Of a DNA stretch of 64,000 nt, positions 53,789 through 62,981 are shown piece after piece. Origin of the DNA: Flagellimonas flava (lineage in GTDB: Bacteria; Bacteroidota; Bacteroidia; Flavobacteriales; Flavobacteriaceae); assembly GCF_900129665.1 (NCBI RefSeq), contig NZ_FQWL01000002.1, forward strand, positions 124,001 through 188,000, given 5' to 3'. A model generated the notes under the pieces. The model had not been told where the DNA came from. It was given only the letters and a program-made list of their open reading frames with translations, and ran no database searches. The translations under genes were made by a program, and so were the position numbers. Position 1 is the stretch's first letter; each line of letters starts with the position of its first letter.

Positions 53789-55177
53789 TTATCTACCTGA
53801 AGGTAATCCGTTTCTTCCGTTTGTGGAATCTTCCTCACCCATATAATCCTGGACGGTTCTGAATCCGATATAACTTCTGGCGGAATCTTGGTATTCATAA
53901 TCACGTGTACTTACCTGCAAGAAATAAGCAACATCTTTCCAAGATCCTCCACGAATCACTTTTCTTTTATTCTGTCCGGAACCAATGTTTGGGTTCATAG
54001 TGGACAGGTATTCATAGGCCCCTTGATCAAAGCTGGAACTGGTCCACTCCGCTACGTTTCCGGCCATATTATAAAGGTTGTATTCGTTTGGCTCGTAAGA
54101 CTTTGCCTCCACCGTATAAAGGGCCGCATCAGCTGCGTAATCCCCACGTTGTGGCTTAAAGTTGGCCATGAAACAACCGGTATCACTTATGACATAGGGA
54201 CCACCCCAAGGATAGGTTCCTCCTTCGATTCCACCACGGGCAGCATATTCCCATTCTGCCTCGGTTGGCAGCCTAAACTGGTTCACAAATTGCTTTCCTC
54301 GTGATTTTTGGTCGTCATTCTTAAATTTGGTCCTCCAAGAGCAAAATGCCTTGGCTTGCTGCCAGTTTACACCAACTACTGGGTAGTCACTGTAAGCATC
54401 GTGCCAAAAATAATCATTGTGCATAGGCTCATTATAGGAGTACTCAAAATCCTTGATCCAAACAGTTGTATCTGGATAGATCTCCAATTCTTCCTGCTTG
54501 ATAAAGTCTTTTCTTCTGCCAGACTTGGCGCGGGCTGCAGCCTCAATGTCCATCCAGTTGTACTTATACTTAAACTGGGTAACATCCAAAGTTCTCAACC
54601 CATTATAGCTTTCCTCTTCTGGAAGATATAATGAATCCATCACCTCAGCGTAGTACTCATCCGGATACTCAGAGGTATCCCATACCAAATCCGCATCGGT
54701 GTTCAATGCCCTACCTTCATACCCCGTCTCTCCGAGACCGGCGTAGTTGTCCAACATGTATTTTTCGTAAACGGAAATTCTGGTCGTATCTGTATCCTTA
54801 AAGGCATACTCCCCAATTCCCTCATCTTCCGGGCCAATACCCAATTCATCGGCCAAGATGGCCAACTTGGTTCTTGTAATGGAATCCTTTACCCACTCCA
54901 CAAACTGTCGGTACTCACTATTGGTGATTTCCGTATCATCCATATAAAAGGAACGTACGGTCACTGTTCTTGTAGGAGCGTTCAACACTTTTGCCTGATC
55001 CTCTTCAGCTTTACCCATTACGAAGGAGCCGCGGGGAATCAGTTCCATTCCGTAGGGTTTCTCTGGATACCATTTTTTTCCTTTGGCTCCAACTAGTTCA
55101 CCTTTTGACTTTGAATTTGAACCGCAACTGGCGAGCAAAAAAACAAGTGCTATAGATGAAAAGAATAGCTTTCTCAT
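53789..55177 (-). CDS. gldK: Gliding motility / T9SS lipoprotein GldK
   Basis: 462 residues. Lipobox FLLASCGS; the rest is a formylglycine-generating-enzyme/sulfatase-modifying fold: MELIPRGSFVMGK, FYMDDTEITNSEYRQFVEW, YPVVGVNWQQAKAFCSWR, FRLPTEAEWEYAARGG, NVAEWTSSSFD, VIRGGSWKD, and the end RSYIGFRTVQD. The fold is non-catalytic in GldK. It anchors the GldKN ring at the outer membrane. First of gldKLMN; the arginase-like gene ends 121 bases upstream. Confidence 0.97.
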   Translation of the reverse strand: MRKLFFSSIALVFLLASCGSNSKSKGELVGAKGKKWYPEKPYGMELIPRGSFVMGKAEEDQAKVLNAPTRTVTVRSFYMDDTEITNSEYRQFVEWVKDSITRTKLAILADELGIGPEDEGIGEYAFKDTDTTRISVYEKYMLDNYAGLGETGYEGRALNTDADLVWDTSEYPDEYYAEVMDSLYLPEEESYNGLRTLDVTQFKYKYNWMDIEAAARAKSGRRKDFIKQEELEIYPDTTVWIKDFEYSYNEPMHNDYFWHDAYSDYPVVGVNWQQAKAFCSWRTKFKNDDQKSRGKQFVNQFRLPTEAEWEYAARGGIEGGTYPWGGPYVISDTGCFMANFKPQRGDYAADAALYTVEAKSYEPNEYNLYNMAGNVAEWTSSSFDQGAYEYLSTMNPNIGSGQNKRKVIRGGSWKDVAYFLQVSTRDYEYQDSARSYIGFRTVQDYMGEEDSTNGRNGLPSGR

Positions 55178-55298
55178 ACTTTAGGTTAAATTTTCGATTT
55201 AAGATTATAAACTGTGCAACACAAATTCATTATTCTTCAAAACTGATTTTTGAATAAATTATTGTGTAAAAACAGTTAATGCTCAAAATTTAATTTGT

Positions 55299-56456
55299 TC
55301 AGTTAAAGCCCTTTCTGTAGGCCTTGAACCACCTTTCGGGGATGTTCTGGTTGCAAGCATCCAAATAGTCCTCCTCGGTGCAAGGTAATAACGCCACTGA
55401 ATTTGTTTTAGTATGTTCCGGCAAAATTGATGGCACCTCTACCCACCAACGCTCGGTAACATGACTTTTATAGAAGATAAGTTCCTCGGTGTCCGTTGGC
55501 ACCGTAAACTTGGTAAAGTCCTCACTCTTGGAACTTGGAAATTCCGTAATCCTAAAACTTATACCCTCAATAAAGTACCAGATAATTTGGGCAATCATTT
55601 GAAATGCCTGTGCAGAGTTTTCACCTTCATAGATTCCAAAGAGAGACACCTTATCACTCATACCGGCATAGCGGGCAATAGCGCAGATTTCCCTTCCGGT
55701 GAAACCATTGGGCGAAAAGTTTTTATAAAGTCCCATTTCACTCGCGCGAATGGCCCTAAGGTCCAAACTTACAATATGGGAGCTTCGCAATATGGGTTCT
55801 GCCAACGAAATGTTTGCAGCAATGTCCCCTAAACGATAGGCATCAAAAAAGAGTCGCTCCATCAGGTCAATTTCCTCTTGCGCGTTAAAATAACTTTGAT
55901 ACCCAATGTTTGAAAAGTTGAAAAGGTTATTGGGTTTATCGGTAATTATTCGACTCATATAAGAATGCGATGAAATAAGTTCCTCGTCCTCCCCAAAATC
56001 GAACCTACTATCTATGGATACCAGATTGACCATGTTCCGGATATTATCGAAAGCTCTATAGGTAGGAAAGGTGATATCTTGGGTAGCACCTATAATAATA
56101 GGTATAATGTTTTCCTCCAACAGTCCGGCCACTACTTCCTTAACCACAAAGTAAGTGTCCTCCACGGTCTCTCCTTCCTCAACGTTTCCGATATCAAGAA
56201 TGGTGGAATTCCAATTGCCCATCATAAGACGGTACAACTGAATGCGAATCTCATCAACATTTAATCGTTCCGGTTTTTTCTCAAAAGCATTTCTGGATTC
56301 ATTCACCGCAAAAATAGCTGCAGTGGCATTGGCAAATACGGGCATTCCTTTTTTTTCGGTATGCTTGTGGATGTTTTTCCCCAGGGCCTGGGGCGGTAGT
56401 AGTTCTGAGTAAGCCAGCACCTTATCACTGACGGGAACCAAAAAATCGAATGCCAT
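55299..56456 (-). CDS. Arginase/ureohydrolase-like protein with degenerate metal site
   Basis: 385 residues from the ATG at 56456. The frame extends upstream through the 3' end of topA as a Lys/Arg-rich artefact and is rejected. The fold follows the ureohydrolase family (often auto-labelled formimidoylglutamase): IIPIIIGATQDITFPTYRAF, VNLVSIDSRFDFGEDEEL, SSHIVSLDLRAIRASEMGLY. The manganese-binding motifs GG(D)H, DAHxD and SxDxDxxDP are altered to GATQD, DSRFD and SLDLRAIRAS, so most ligands are missing and catalysis is unlikely. It begins one base after the topA stop and lies upstream of gldK. Confidence 0.8.
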   Translation of the reverse strand: MAFDFLVPVSDKVLAYSELLPPQALGKNIHKHTEKKGMPVFANATAAIFAVNESRNAFEKKPERLNVDEIRIQLYRLMMGNWNSTILDIGNVEEGETVEDTYFVVKEVVAGLLEENIIPIIIGATQDITFPTYRAFDNIRNMVNLVSIDSRFDFGEDEELISSHSYMSRIITDKPNNLFNFSNIGYQSYFNAQEEIDLMERLFFDAYRLGDIAANISLAEPILRSSHIVSLDLRAIRASEMGLYKNFSPNGFTGREICAIARYAGMSDKVSLFGIYEGENSAQAFQMIAQIIWYFIEGISFRITEFPSSKSEDFTKFTVPTDTEELIFYKSHVTERWWVEVPSILPEHTKTNSVALLPCTEEDYLDACNQNIPERWFKAYRKGFN

Positions 56457-56457
56457 T

Positions 56458-58947
56458 TTACTTTTTCGCTTTTGTCTTGGCTTTTGTTTTCTTTTTAGGC
56501 GTCTTTTTTTCCAATAGGGCTTGGGCCTCTTCCAAAGTAACCTTGCTTGCGTCAACATCTTTGGACAGCTCCACCTTAATCCTGCCCTTAATAATATTAT
56601 GTCTTCCCCATCTTGCCTTTTCTATACGAATTTTCTCTTCGGGCCACTCTTGAACCAATTTTTCAGCCTCTTTGATTTTCTTGGCCTCGATCAATTCAAC
56701 TATATCCGTTTGCGATAGGTTGTCAAAATCGTATTTCTTATTAACGTTGATGAACATCCCGTCCCACTTGATAAATGGTCCAAAACGCCCAACGCCTTTG
56801 GTGACTTCTTTATCCTCGTAAGTAGCAATTGGGGCATCTGCCTTTTGCTTGGCCTTGATCAATTCAATGGCGCGGTCCATATCCACATCAAAAGCACTTT
56901 CTCCCTTATCCAAGGAAATAAACTTTTTCCCAAATCGGACATAGGGACCAAAGCGTCCCACATTGGCCTCCACCTCTTCCCCTTCATAGGTGCCCAGTTT
57001 TCTGGGAAGCTCAAAGAGGTCCATGGCCTCCTCAAAGGTAATAGTAGAAATAGATTGCTCCGGCAATAGGCTTGCAAACAGAGGTTTTTCTTCCTCATCC
57101 ACGGTTCCGATCTGCACCATAGGCCCAAAACGACCCAATCTGGCAGCTACCTGCCTACCCGATTTAGGATCCGTGCCTAAAACACGTTCACCACTTGCAC
57201 GCTCAGCATTTTCCTCAACGTCTTGGACATTAGGATGGAAATCCTTGTAGAATTCTTCCATCATCTTTTGCCAATCTTCCTCTCCTGCAGCGATCTCATC
57301 AAAGTTCTCCTCGACCTTGGCCGTGAAATTGTAATCCAAAATGGTAGTGAAATGACTGACCAAAAAATCGTTCACGATCATTCCAATATCGGTGGGGACC
57401 AATTTTCCTTTGTCGGAACCCACCATTTCGCTCAATGATTTTTCCGCCAGTTGTCCGGCTTCCAATATCAGTTGGGCATATTTTCGTTCTGTACCCTCTA
57501 CGGAACCTTTTTCCACATAACCCCTGTTCTGAATAGTCGAAATTGTTGGGGCGTAGGTAGATGGTCTTCCAATTCCCAGCTCTTCCAATTTCTTTACCAA
57601 AGAGGCTTCGGTATATCTATAGGGTGGTCTAGTAAACCTTTCCGTAGCTGTAATAAAATTATTGAGGAGTGCTTCCCCAATGCTCATGGCCGGAAGCATA
57701 CCCTCTTGTTCCTCGGCGCGATCTTCCTCATCCGTACCTTCCAAATACACCTTAAGGAATCCATCAAACTTCACCACTTCTCCATTGGCGGTAAATTCTT
57801 CACTATGGGAATTGGCCTTAATTTTTACGTTCGTGCGCTCCAATTGGGCGTCACTCATCTGTGAGGCTAGGGTCCGTTTCCATATCAATTCATAAAGCTT
57901 GGCTTGATCCCGCTCCAAGGATGGGGATTGCAACTTCATATCGGTTGGTCGAATTGCCTCATGTGCTTCTTGAGCCCCTTTGGATTTTCCTGTGTAGTTC
58001 CGGGTTTCACTGTAAGACTCCCCAAAGTTTTCCACGATGGCATCTTTTGCCGCATTCAATGCCTCATTGGATAAGTTGACACTGTCCGTCCTCATATAAG
58101 TAATTAGACCTGCCTCGTACAAACGCTGTGCTACCTGCATGGTACGACTTACCGAAAAGTATAATTTTCTGGAGGCTTCTTGCTGAAGGGTAGACGTGGT
58201 AAAGGGTGGTGCCGGCGATTTTTTGGCCGGCTTTTTATCCAAACTGGCCACTGAAAAATCGGCCCCAATATTTTGCTTTAGGAAGGATTCCGCTGCTTCT
58301 TTTGTTGGAAAGGTCTTCCCCAATCGAGCAGCAAACACATTTCCGTTGGCGGTCTTAAACTCCGCCCTAATCCTATAGGATGCCTCAGGATTGAAGACTT
58401 CAATTTCCCGTTCCCGTTCCACGATCAAGCGCACCGCAACAGATTGCACCCTGCCCGCGGAAAGTCCTGGTTTAATTTTTTTCCACAGTACTGGCGAAAG
58501 CTGGTATCCCACCAATCTGTCCAGCACCCGTCTAGCCTGTTGGGCATTCACCAAATCGTAATTGATCTCCCTCGGGTTTTCAATGGCTTTTTGGATGGCC
58601 GATTTGGTAATAGAGTTGAACACGATTCTTTTGGTCCTGCTCTTGTCCAATTTTAAGGCCTCGGCCAAATGCCATGAAATGGCCTCCCCTTCACGGTCTT
58701 CATCACTGGCCAACCATATGGTTTCCGCTTTTTGGGCCAGCTCCTTCAATTTTTTTACAAGGGCCTTTTTCTCTTTATCAACGGTATATTTAGGCTTAAA
58801 TCCATTTTCTACATCTACACCAAGTTCTTTGGAAGGTAGGTCCGCAATGTGACCAAAACTGGATTCAACTTGAAAGTCCTTTCCTAGAAAACGCTCAATG
58901 GTCTTAGCTTTCGCAGGGGACTCGACAATAACTAAATTCTTTGGCAT
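56458..58947 (-). CDS. topA: DNA topoisomerase I
   Basis: 829 residues, type IA. The Toprim domain opens NLVIVESPAKAKTIERFLG and contains the acidic DEDREGEAISWHLA; the catalytic tyrosine is in GLITYMRTDSVNLS. The active-site region is followed by the C-terminal repeats (GTYEGEEVEANVGRFGPYVRFG; KEVTKGVGRFGPFIKWDG) that replace zinc ribbons, plus a Lys-rich tail. It relaxes negative supercoils. Cotranscribed with the arginase-like gene, which starts one base after its stop. Confidence 0.97.
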   Translation of the reverse strand: MPKNLVIVESPAKAKTIERFLGKDFQVESSFGHIADLPSKELGVDVENGFKPKYTVDKEKKALVKKLKELAQKAETIWLASDEDREGEAISWHLAEALKLDKSRTKRIVFNSITKSAIQKAIENPREINYDLVNAQQARRVLDRLVGYQLSPVLWKKIKPGLSAGRVQSVAVRLIVEREREIEVFNPEASYRIRAEFKTANGNVFAARLGKTFPTKEAAESFLKQNIGADFSVASLDKKPAKKSPAPPFTTSTLQQEASRKLYFSVSRTMQVAQRLYEAGLITYMRTDSVNLSNEALNAAKDAIVENFGESYSETRNYTGKSKGAQEAHEAIRPTDMKLQSPSLERDQAKLYELIWKRTLASQMSDAQLERTNVKIKANSHSEEFTANGEVVKFDGFLKVYLEGTDEEDRAEEQEGMLPAMSIGEALLNNFITATERFTRPPYRYTEASLVKKLEELGIGRPSTYAPTISTIQNRGYVEKGSVEGTERKYAQLILEAGQLAEKSLSEMVGSDKGKLVPTDIGMIVNDFLVSHFTTILDYNFTAKVEENFDEIAAGEEDWQKMMEEFYKDFHPNVQDVEENAERASGERVLGTDPKSGRQVAARLGRFGPMVQIGTVDEEEKPLFASLLPEQSISTITFEEAMDLFELPRKLGTYEGEEVEANVGRFGPYVRFGKKFISLDKGESAFDVDMDRAIELIKAKQKADAPIATYEDKEVTKGVGRFGPFIKWDGMFINVNKKYDFDNLSQTDIVELIEAKKIKEAEKLVQEWPEEKIRIEKARWGRHNIIKGRIKVELSKDVDASKVTLEEAQALLEKKTPKKKTKAKTKAKK

Positions 58948-58967
58948 GCAACGGGGTTTAGAGGTAA

Positions 58968-58975
58968 CAAAAGTA
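58968..58975 (-). promoter_or_regulatory. -7 element of the topA promoter
   Basis: Minus strand TACTTTTG (perfect TAnnTTTG), 20 bases before the topA ATG. A TTTG lies farther upstream than the usual spacing. Confidence 0.4.
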
Positions 58976-59020
58976 TATCAATTTTTCGATTTTGGATTTT
59001 TTGTCAAATTCATTGCAAAA

Positions 59021-59046
59021 AAATATCCCGCTAAAAACGGGATATT
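59021..59046 (-). terminator. Intrinsic terminator after the LVIVD gene
   Basis: AAATATCCCG-CTAAAA-CGGGATATTT, ten-base arms, with a T-run following on the minus strand. It separates the LVIVD gene from topA. Confidence 0.85.
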
Positions 59047-59067
59047 TCTCATACTTATTGTTCCAAC

Positions 59068-60327
59068 TTAATCCAAGCCTATCTGGCTCATAAGCTTGAT
59101 TTCATCTTCCAAATACTCATATTGATAAAGCACCCCGTCGCCTACCATAATCAGGTGACTCTCCAAAGGGATTACGTCAAACGTAACAATATCTTTAAAA
59201 TGGTTTAACGCTACCAGATTCTCAATATCTGTCTTGTCGTAAACCTTAAGTCCTGAGCTACCATCACACACAAAAAGCTTTTCATCCTTAATGCCCAGAC
59301 CGTAAGGTTCATCCATAGGGTAATCAATTGCGAGCTCAGGCTTCTCAATATTGGAAATGTCCACAATAAAGAGTCCACTTTCCAGAGCACCACAGTTATT
59401 CCCTCCCCTTAGGGTCACATAGGCATAATCTCCATCCACCACTACTGGGTCGCAAGCTGTTCCATGTTCAAACTCGGAAACAAAGGTCGGGGTTGCCGGG
59501 GACGAAATATCGTAAATGTACATCCCGCGCATACTTCCCAAGAACAGATGGTTACCGCGGTTGAATATGGTTTCTATATCAAATCCGGCATACACATCCT
59601 CCAAGTCTTCAGGATTTTCCAGATCGGAAATATCAAACACATTAATATTATGACTGTCCACAGCATACAAATAATCCTCCACAATTTTGAATCTGGCCAG
59701 CGAACCTCCTTCACCCGTACCTCCATCATTTGCAGTTTCTGCCAAGGCAAAATCATCAAAAAATATACCTCCGCCATTTCGCAGGGATTCGGCCTCCTCG
59801 ATCAATCTTCTTTCCGTAACCGTTTCCCACCCTATAAGAATTTCAGTTTCGTAATCGTAGCCTTCATATTCAATAATATCGGCTTCGAAAGGCCAAAAGA
59901 TGTTGTTGTACAATACGTTTTCCAAACGGTTCACCTGGCTTATGGCATTAATGTCAGAGATATCCAATACCACCAAATCCATCAGGCTATCGGCATATAG
60001 GAAATAGTCCTTGACCGAAATATCCACATTACCGGGAATTTTGATAAAGGCAATCTTCACAGGTTGTAGTGGATTGCTGTTGTCTATAACATGGATACCC
60101 TGGTATTTGTCGTTGATGAAAATGTAATCTTGATAGCTGTACACTTTTCCAGATTCGTCAATAGGTCTTGGTGCGATAATATCCACGCTGTTGGCAAACT
60201 CTTCCTTGCTAATAACCAAGGCTTTTGCTACTTGGTAGTCGGCATAGCCGTCCGGTTCATCGTTATCATCACATGACACCACAGTCAGAGCCACAATTGA
60301 AACGATAAGTAGGATTTTCTTTTTCAT
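59068..60327 (-). CDS. LVIVD-repeat lipoprotein
   Basis: 419 residues from the ATG at 60327 (the frame extends ten codons further without a signal-like start). Lipobox ALTVVSC, then repeated beta-propeller-like units of the LVIVD type: YIFINDKYQGIHVIDNSNPLQP, DLVVLDISDINAIS, YLYAVDSHNINVFDISDLENP, YAYVTLRGG with SGLFIVDISNIEKPELA, and LKVYDKTDIENLVAL. The outside-facing propeller may bind protein or carbohydrate; no enzyme motif. Solitary, with its own terminator. Confidence 0.92.
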   Translation of the reverse strand: MKKKILLIVSIVALTVVSCDDNDEPDGYADYQVAKALVISKEEFANSVDIIAPRPIDESGKVYSYQDYIFINDKYQGIHVIDNSNPLQPVKIAFIKIPGNVDISVKDYFLYADSLMDLVVLDISDINAISQVNRLENVLYNNIFWPFEADIIEYEGYDYETEILIGWETVTERRLIEEAESLRNGGGIFFDDFALAETANDGGTGEGGSLARFKIVEDYLYAVDSHNINVFDISDLENPEDLEDVYAGFDIETIFNRGNHLFLGSMRGMYIYDISSPATPTFVSEFEHGTACDPVVVDGDYAYVTLRGGNNCGALESGLFIVDISNIEKPELAIDYPMDEPYGLGIKDEKLFVCDGSSGLKVYDKTDIENLVALNHFKDIVTFDVIPLESHLIMVGDGVLYQYEYLEDEIKLMSQIGLD

Positions 60328-60516
60328 TCTGTTTAAGTTTTTTGAATTAAATAGCACTATTTAGATTGAATTTATTAAACAAAGTTGCGTGCTTTCTTCT
60401 TAAAATATTTTTCCATTGAAAGATGATAAACCATAATTTTATGCAAAAACCAAGATCATCAAAAGAGATTTGGACAAACCAAACTGGCTTTTTTGAATAC
60501 ATCGAATAGGATAAAA

Positions 60517-61431
60517 ATGAAAAGAAGAACCTTTCTGAACACAACAACCATGGCCGGAACCGCTTTGGGAATTTCACCAAAATTGTTTGCCAGCGAACCC
60601 TGGACCAATGCTCATAAGTTCAATCTAAAATATGCCCCGCATTTGGGTATGTTCAAAAACATGGCAGGGGAAGACCCCATAGCCCAATTGCATTTTATGG
60701 CCGATCAAGGTTTTACCGCCTTTGAGGATAATGAAATGAAAAACAGGCCCATAGAACTTCAAGAACGAATGAAAGACGTTATGGCCAAAAGAGGTTTGCA
60801 AATGGGGGTTTTTGTAGCGCATAAGATTTATTGGAAAGAGCCGAATTTGGCCAGTGGCAATGAAAATCTTCGCGAAGAATTCCTTTCGCAGATCAAGGCC
60901 TCCGTTGAAGTTGCCAAAAGGGTAAACGCCAAATGGATGACGGTAGTGCCGGGACATGTGGACTTAAGACAAGATATGGGCTACCAGACTGCCCATGTGG
61001 TAGAATCCCTAAAAAGGGCTTCGGATATTTTGGAACCCCATGAAATGGTTATGGTTTTGGAACCCCTGAACTTCAGAAATCATCCTGGACTCTTTCTTTC
61101 TGAAAGCCCACAAGCTTATGAAATATGCAAAGCAGTGGACTCTCCTTCCTGCAAGATTCTATTTGATATCTATCACCAGCAAATCCAAGAAGGAAACCTA
61201 ATACCGAACATTGAGGCCTGTTGGGATGAAATCGCCTATTTCCAAATTGGGGACAATCCCGGAAGAAAGGAACCCACTACCGGGGAAATCAACTATAAAA
61301 ATGTCTTTAAGTTTATCCATGGAAAAGGGTATCACGGTATTTTGGGCATGGAGCATGGAAACTCCATAGAAGGTGCAGCCGGCGAACAGGCCGTAATTGA
61401 TGCTTATAAGGCTACGGATCAATTCTTATAA
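60517..61431 (+). CDS. Hydroxypyruvate isomerase-like TIM-barrel protein with Tat-type signal
   Basis: 304 residues from the ATG at 60517; eight upstream in-frame codons are rejected. The N-terminus MKRRTFLNTTTMAGTALGIS is a twin-arginine-type signal, so export in folded state is likely. The body is an AP-endonuclease-2/xylose-isomerase-like barrel: GFTAFEDNEMKNRP, WMTVVPGHVDLRQDMGYQ, MVMVLEPLNFRNHPGLF, CKILFDIYHQQIQEGNL, YFQIGDNPGRKEPTTGEI, GILGMEHGN. The Glu, Asp, His and Glu at the strand ends are the likely metal ligands, the hydroxypyruvate isomerase pattern. Exact sugar unknown. Confidence 0.85.
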   Translation: MKRRTFLNTTTMAGTALGISPKLFASEPWTNAHKFNLKYAPHLGMFKNMAGEDPIAQLHFMADQGFTAFEDNEMKNRPIELQERMKDVMAKRGLQMGVFVAHKIYWKEPNLASGNENLREEFLSQIKASVEVAKRVNAKWMTVVPGHVDLRQDMGYQTAHVVESLKRASDILEPHEMVMVLEPLNFRNHPGLFLSESPQAYEICKAVDSPSCKILFDIYHQQIQEGNLIPNIEACWDEIAYFQIGDNPGRKEPTTGEINYKNVFKFIHGKGYHGILGMEHGNSIEGAAGEQAVIDAYKATDQFL

Positions 61432-61466
61432 TCACTTCCACCATTCTTTAATTTTGAGCTGCCAAA

Positions 61467-61498
61467 TTGTCACTAAATGGGAATAAGCATTATCTTTG
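61467..61498 (+). promoter_or_regulatory. Promoter of miaB
   Basis: TTG at 61467-61469, a 21-base spacer, TATCTTTG at 61491-61498 (perfect TAnnTTTG), then 16 bases to the ATG at 61515. Confidence 0.6.
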
Positions 61499-61514
61499 CT
61501 GACCTTAATGACGT

Positions 61515-62981
61515 ATGATGCATTCGAACGAAGGAACAGAAAAAATAATTGACGAAGAGGTTCAGGGCACCACCTTGACCTTGGAAGAAAATAAGGATAA
61601 CAGCAAGAAGCTTTACATAGAGAGCTATGGCTGTCAAATGAATTTTTCCGATAGTGAAATTGTAGCCTCCATTCTGGCGAAGGAGGGCTTTAATACCACC
61701 CAAGATATGGCTGAGGCCGATTTGGTCTTGGTAAATACCTGCTCAATTCGGGAAAAAGCAGAGCTAACGGTTCGTAAACGACTGGAGAAATTCAACGCCG
61801 TAAAAAAAACCAATCCCGGAATGAAAGTTGGCGTTCTTGGCTGTATGGCAGAACGGCTGAAGAGCAAGTTTCTTGAAGAGGAAAAAATTGTGGATATGGT
61901 TGTGGGACCGGATGCCTACAAAGATCTACCCAACCTTATTCAAGAAATAGATGAGGGCAGAAATGCAGTGAATGTAATTCTCTCCAAAGACGAAACCTAT
62001 GGAGATGTCGCCCCTGTGCGATTGAACTCAAATGGGGTCACTGCTTTTGTATCCATCACTCGGGGATGCGACAATATGTGCACCTTCTGTGTAGTTCCTT
62101 TCACAAGGGGAAGGGAGCGTAGCCGAGACCCACAATCCATCTTGGAAGAGGTAAACGACCTTTGGGAAAGAGGGTTTAAGGAAATCACATTATTGGGACA
62201 AAACGTGGATAGCTACCTCTGGTATGGCGGTGGACTCAAAAAAGATTTCGAAAAAGCGACCGAGATGCAAAAAGCCACCTCTGTGAATTTTGCCAAGCTT
62301 TTGGAAATGACAGCCATGGCACAACCCAAAATGAGGATTCGTTTCTCCACCTCCAATCCGCAAGACATGACCTTGGATGTAATTGAGACCATGGCCAAGC
62401 ATAGAAATATTTGCAACTACATCCACCTACCTGTGCAGAGTGGAAGCAACAGGATTCTGAAGGCCATGAACCGCTTGCACACCCGGGAGGAATATTTTGA
62501 GCTTATCGATAACATCAAAAAAATAATTCCTGACTGCGCTATAAGCCAGGATATGATTACTGGTTTTCCTACGGAAACGGAAGAGGATCACCAGGATACC
62601 CTAAGCCTAATGGAGTATGTGAAATACGATTTTGGATTTATGTTCGCTTACTCTGAGCGACCGGGCACCCTTGCCGAACGAAAATTGGATGATGACATTC
62701 CAGAAGAGACAAAAAAACGGAGGCTTCGCGACATTATTGACCTTCAACAAAAACACAGTCTTTACCGAACCCAACAGCATATGGGGCAAGTAGAAGAAGT
62801 ACTGATTGAAGGTTTTTCAAAAAAATCTGATGCACATTGGATGGGCAGGAATTCCCAAAACACTGTCGTAGTCTTCCCAAAGGAAAATTACAAGGTCGGG
62901 GACTTTGTGAATGTAAAAATCAATGAATGCACCTCGGCCACCCTAATCGGTGAGGCCGTTGGTTTAAGTGAATACAATTAA
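61515..62981 (+). CDS. miaB: tRNA-2-methylthio-N6-dimethylallyladenosine synthase
   Basis: 488 residues. Radical-SAM methylthiotransferase: the N-terminal UPF0004 cysteines are in [21 protein letters not shown] and LGCMAERL. The radical-SAM cluster motif CxxxCxxC is in [19 protein letters not shown]-terminal TRAM domain ([20 protein letters not shown] ... [20 protein letters not shown]) binds tRNA. It adds the 2-methylthio group at A37 of tRNAs reading UNN codons. A second ATG follows at 61518. Its stop overlaps the next gene start by one base. Confidence 0.97.
   Translation: MMHSNEGTEKIIDEEVQGTTLTLEENKDNSKKLYIESYGCQMNFSDSEIVASILAKEGFNTTQDMAEADLVLVNTCSIREKAELTVRKRLEKFNAVKKTNPGMKVGVLGCMAERLKSKFLEEEKIVDMVVGPDAYKDLPNLIQEIDEGRNAVNVILSKDETYGDVAPVRLNSNGVTAFVSITRGCDNMCTFCVVPFTRGRERSRDPQSILEEVNDLWERGFKEITLLGQNVDSYLWYGGGLKKDFEKATEMQKATSVNFAKLLEMTAMAQPKMRIRFSTSNPQDMTLDVIETMAKHRNICNYIHLPVQSGSNRILKAMNRLHTREEYFELIDNIKKIIPDCAISQDMITGFPTETEEDHQDTLSLMEYVKYDFGFMFAYSERPGTLAERKLDDDIPEETKKRRLRDIIDLQQKHSLYRTQQHMGQVEEVLIEGFSKKSDAHWMGRNSQNTVVVFPKENYKVGDFVNVKINECTSATLIGEAVGLSEYN

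Noticed and set aside
55299..56456. Functional formimidoylglutamase of histidine catabolism
   Set aside because: Metal-binding motifs are degraded and no hut genes are nearby.
56457..56558. Lys/Arg-rich N-terminal extension of the arginase-like protein
   Set aside because: It reads through the lysine-rich 3' end of topA in another frame; the ATG at 56456 fits the family start.
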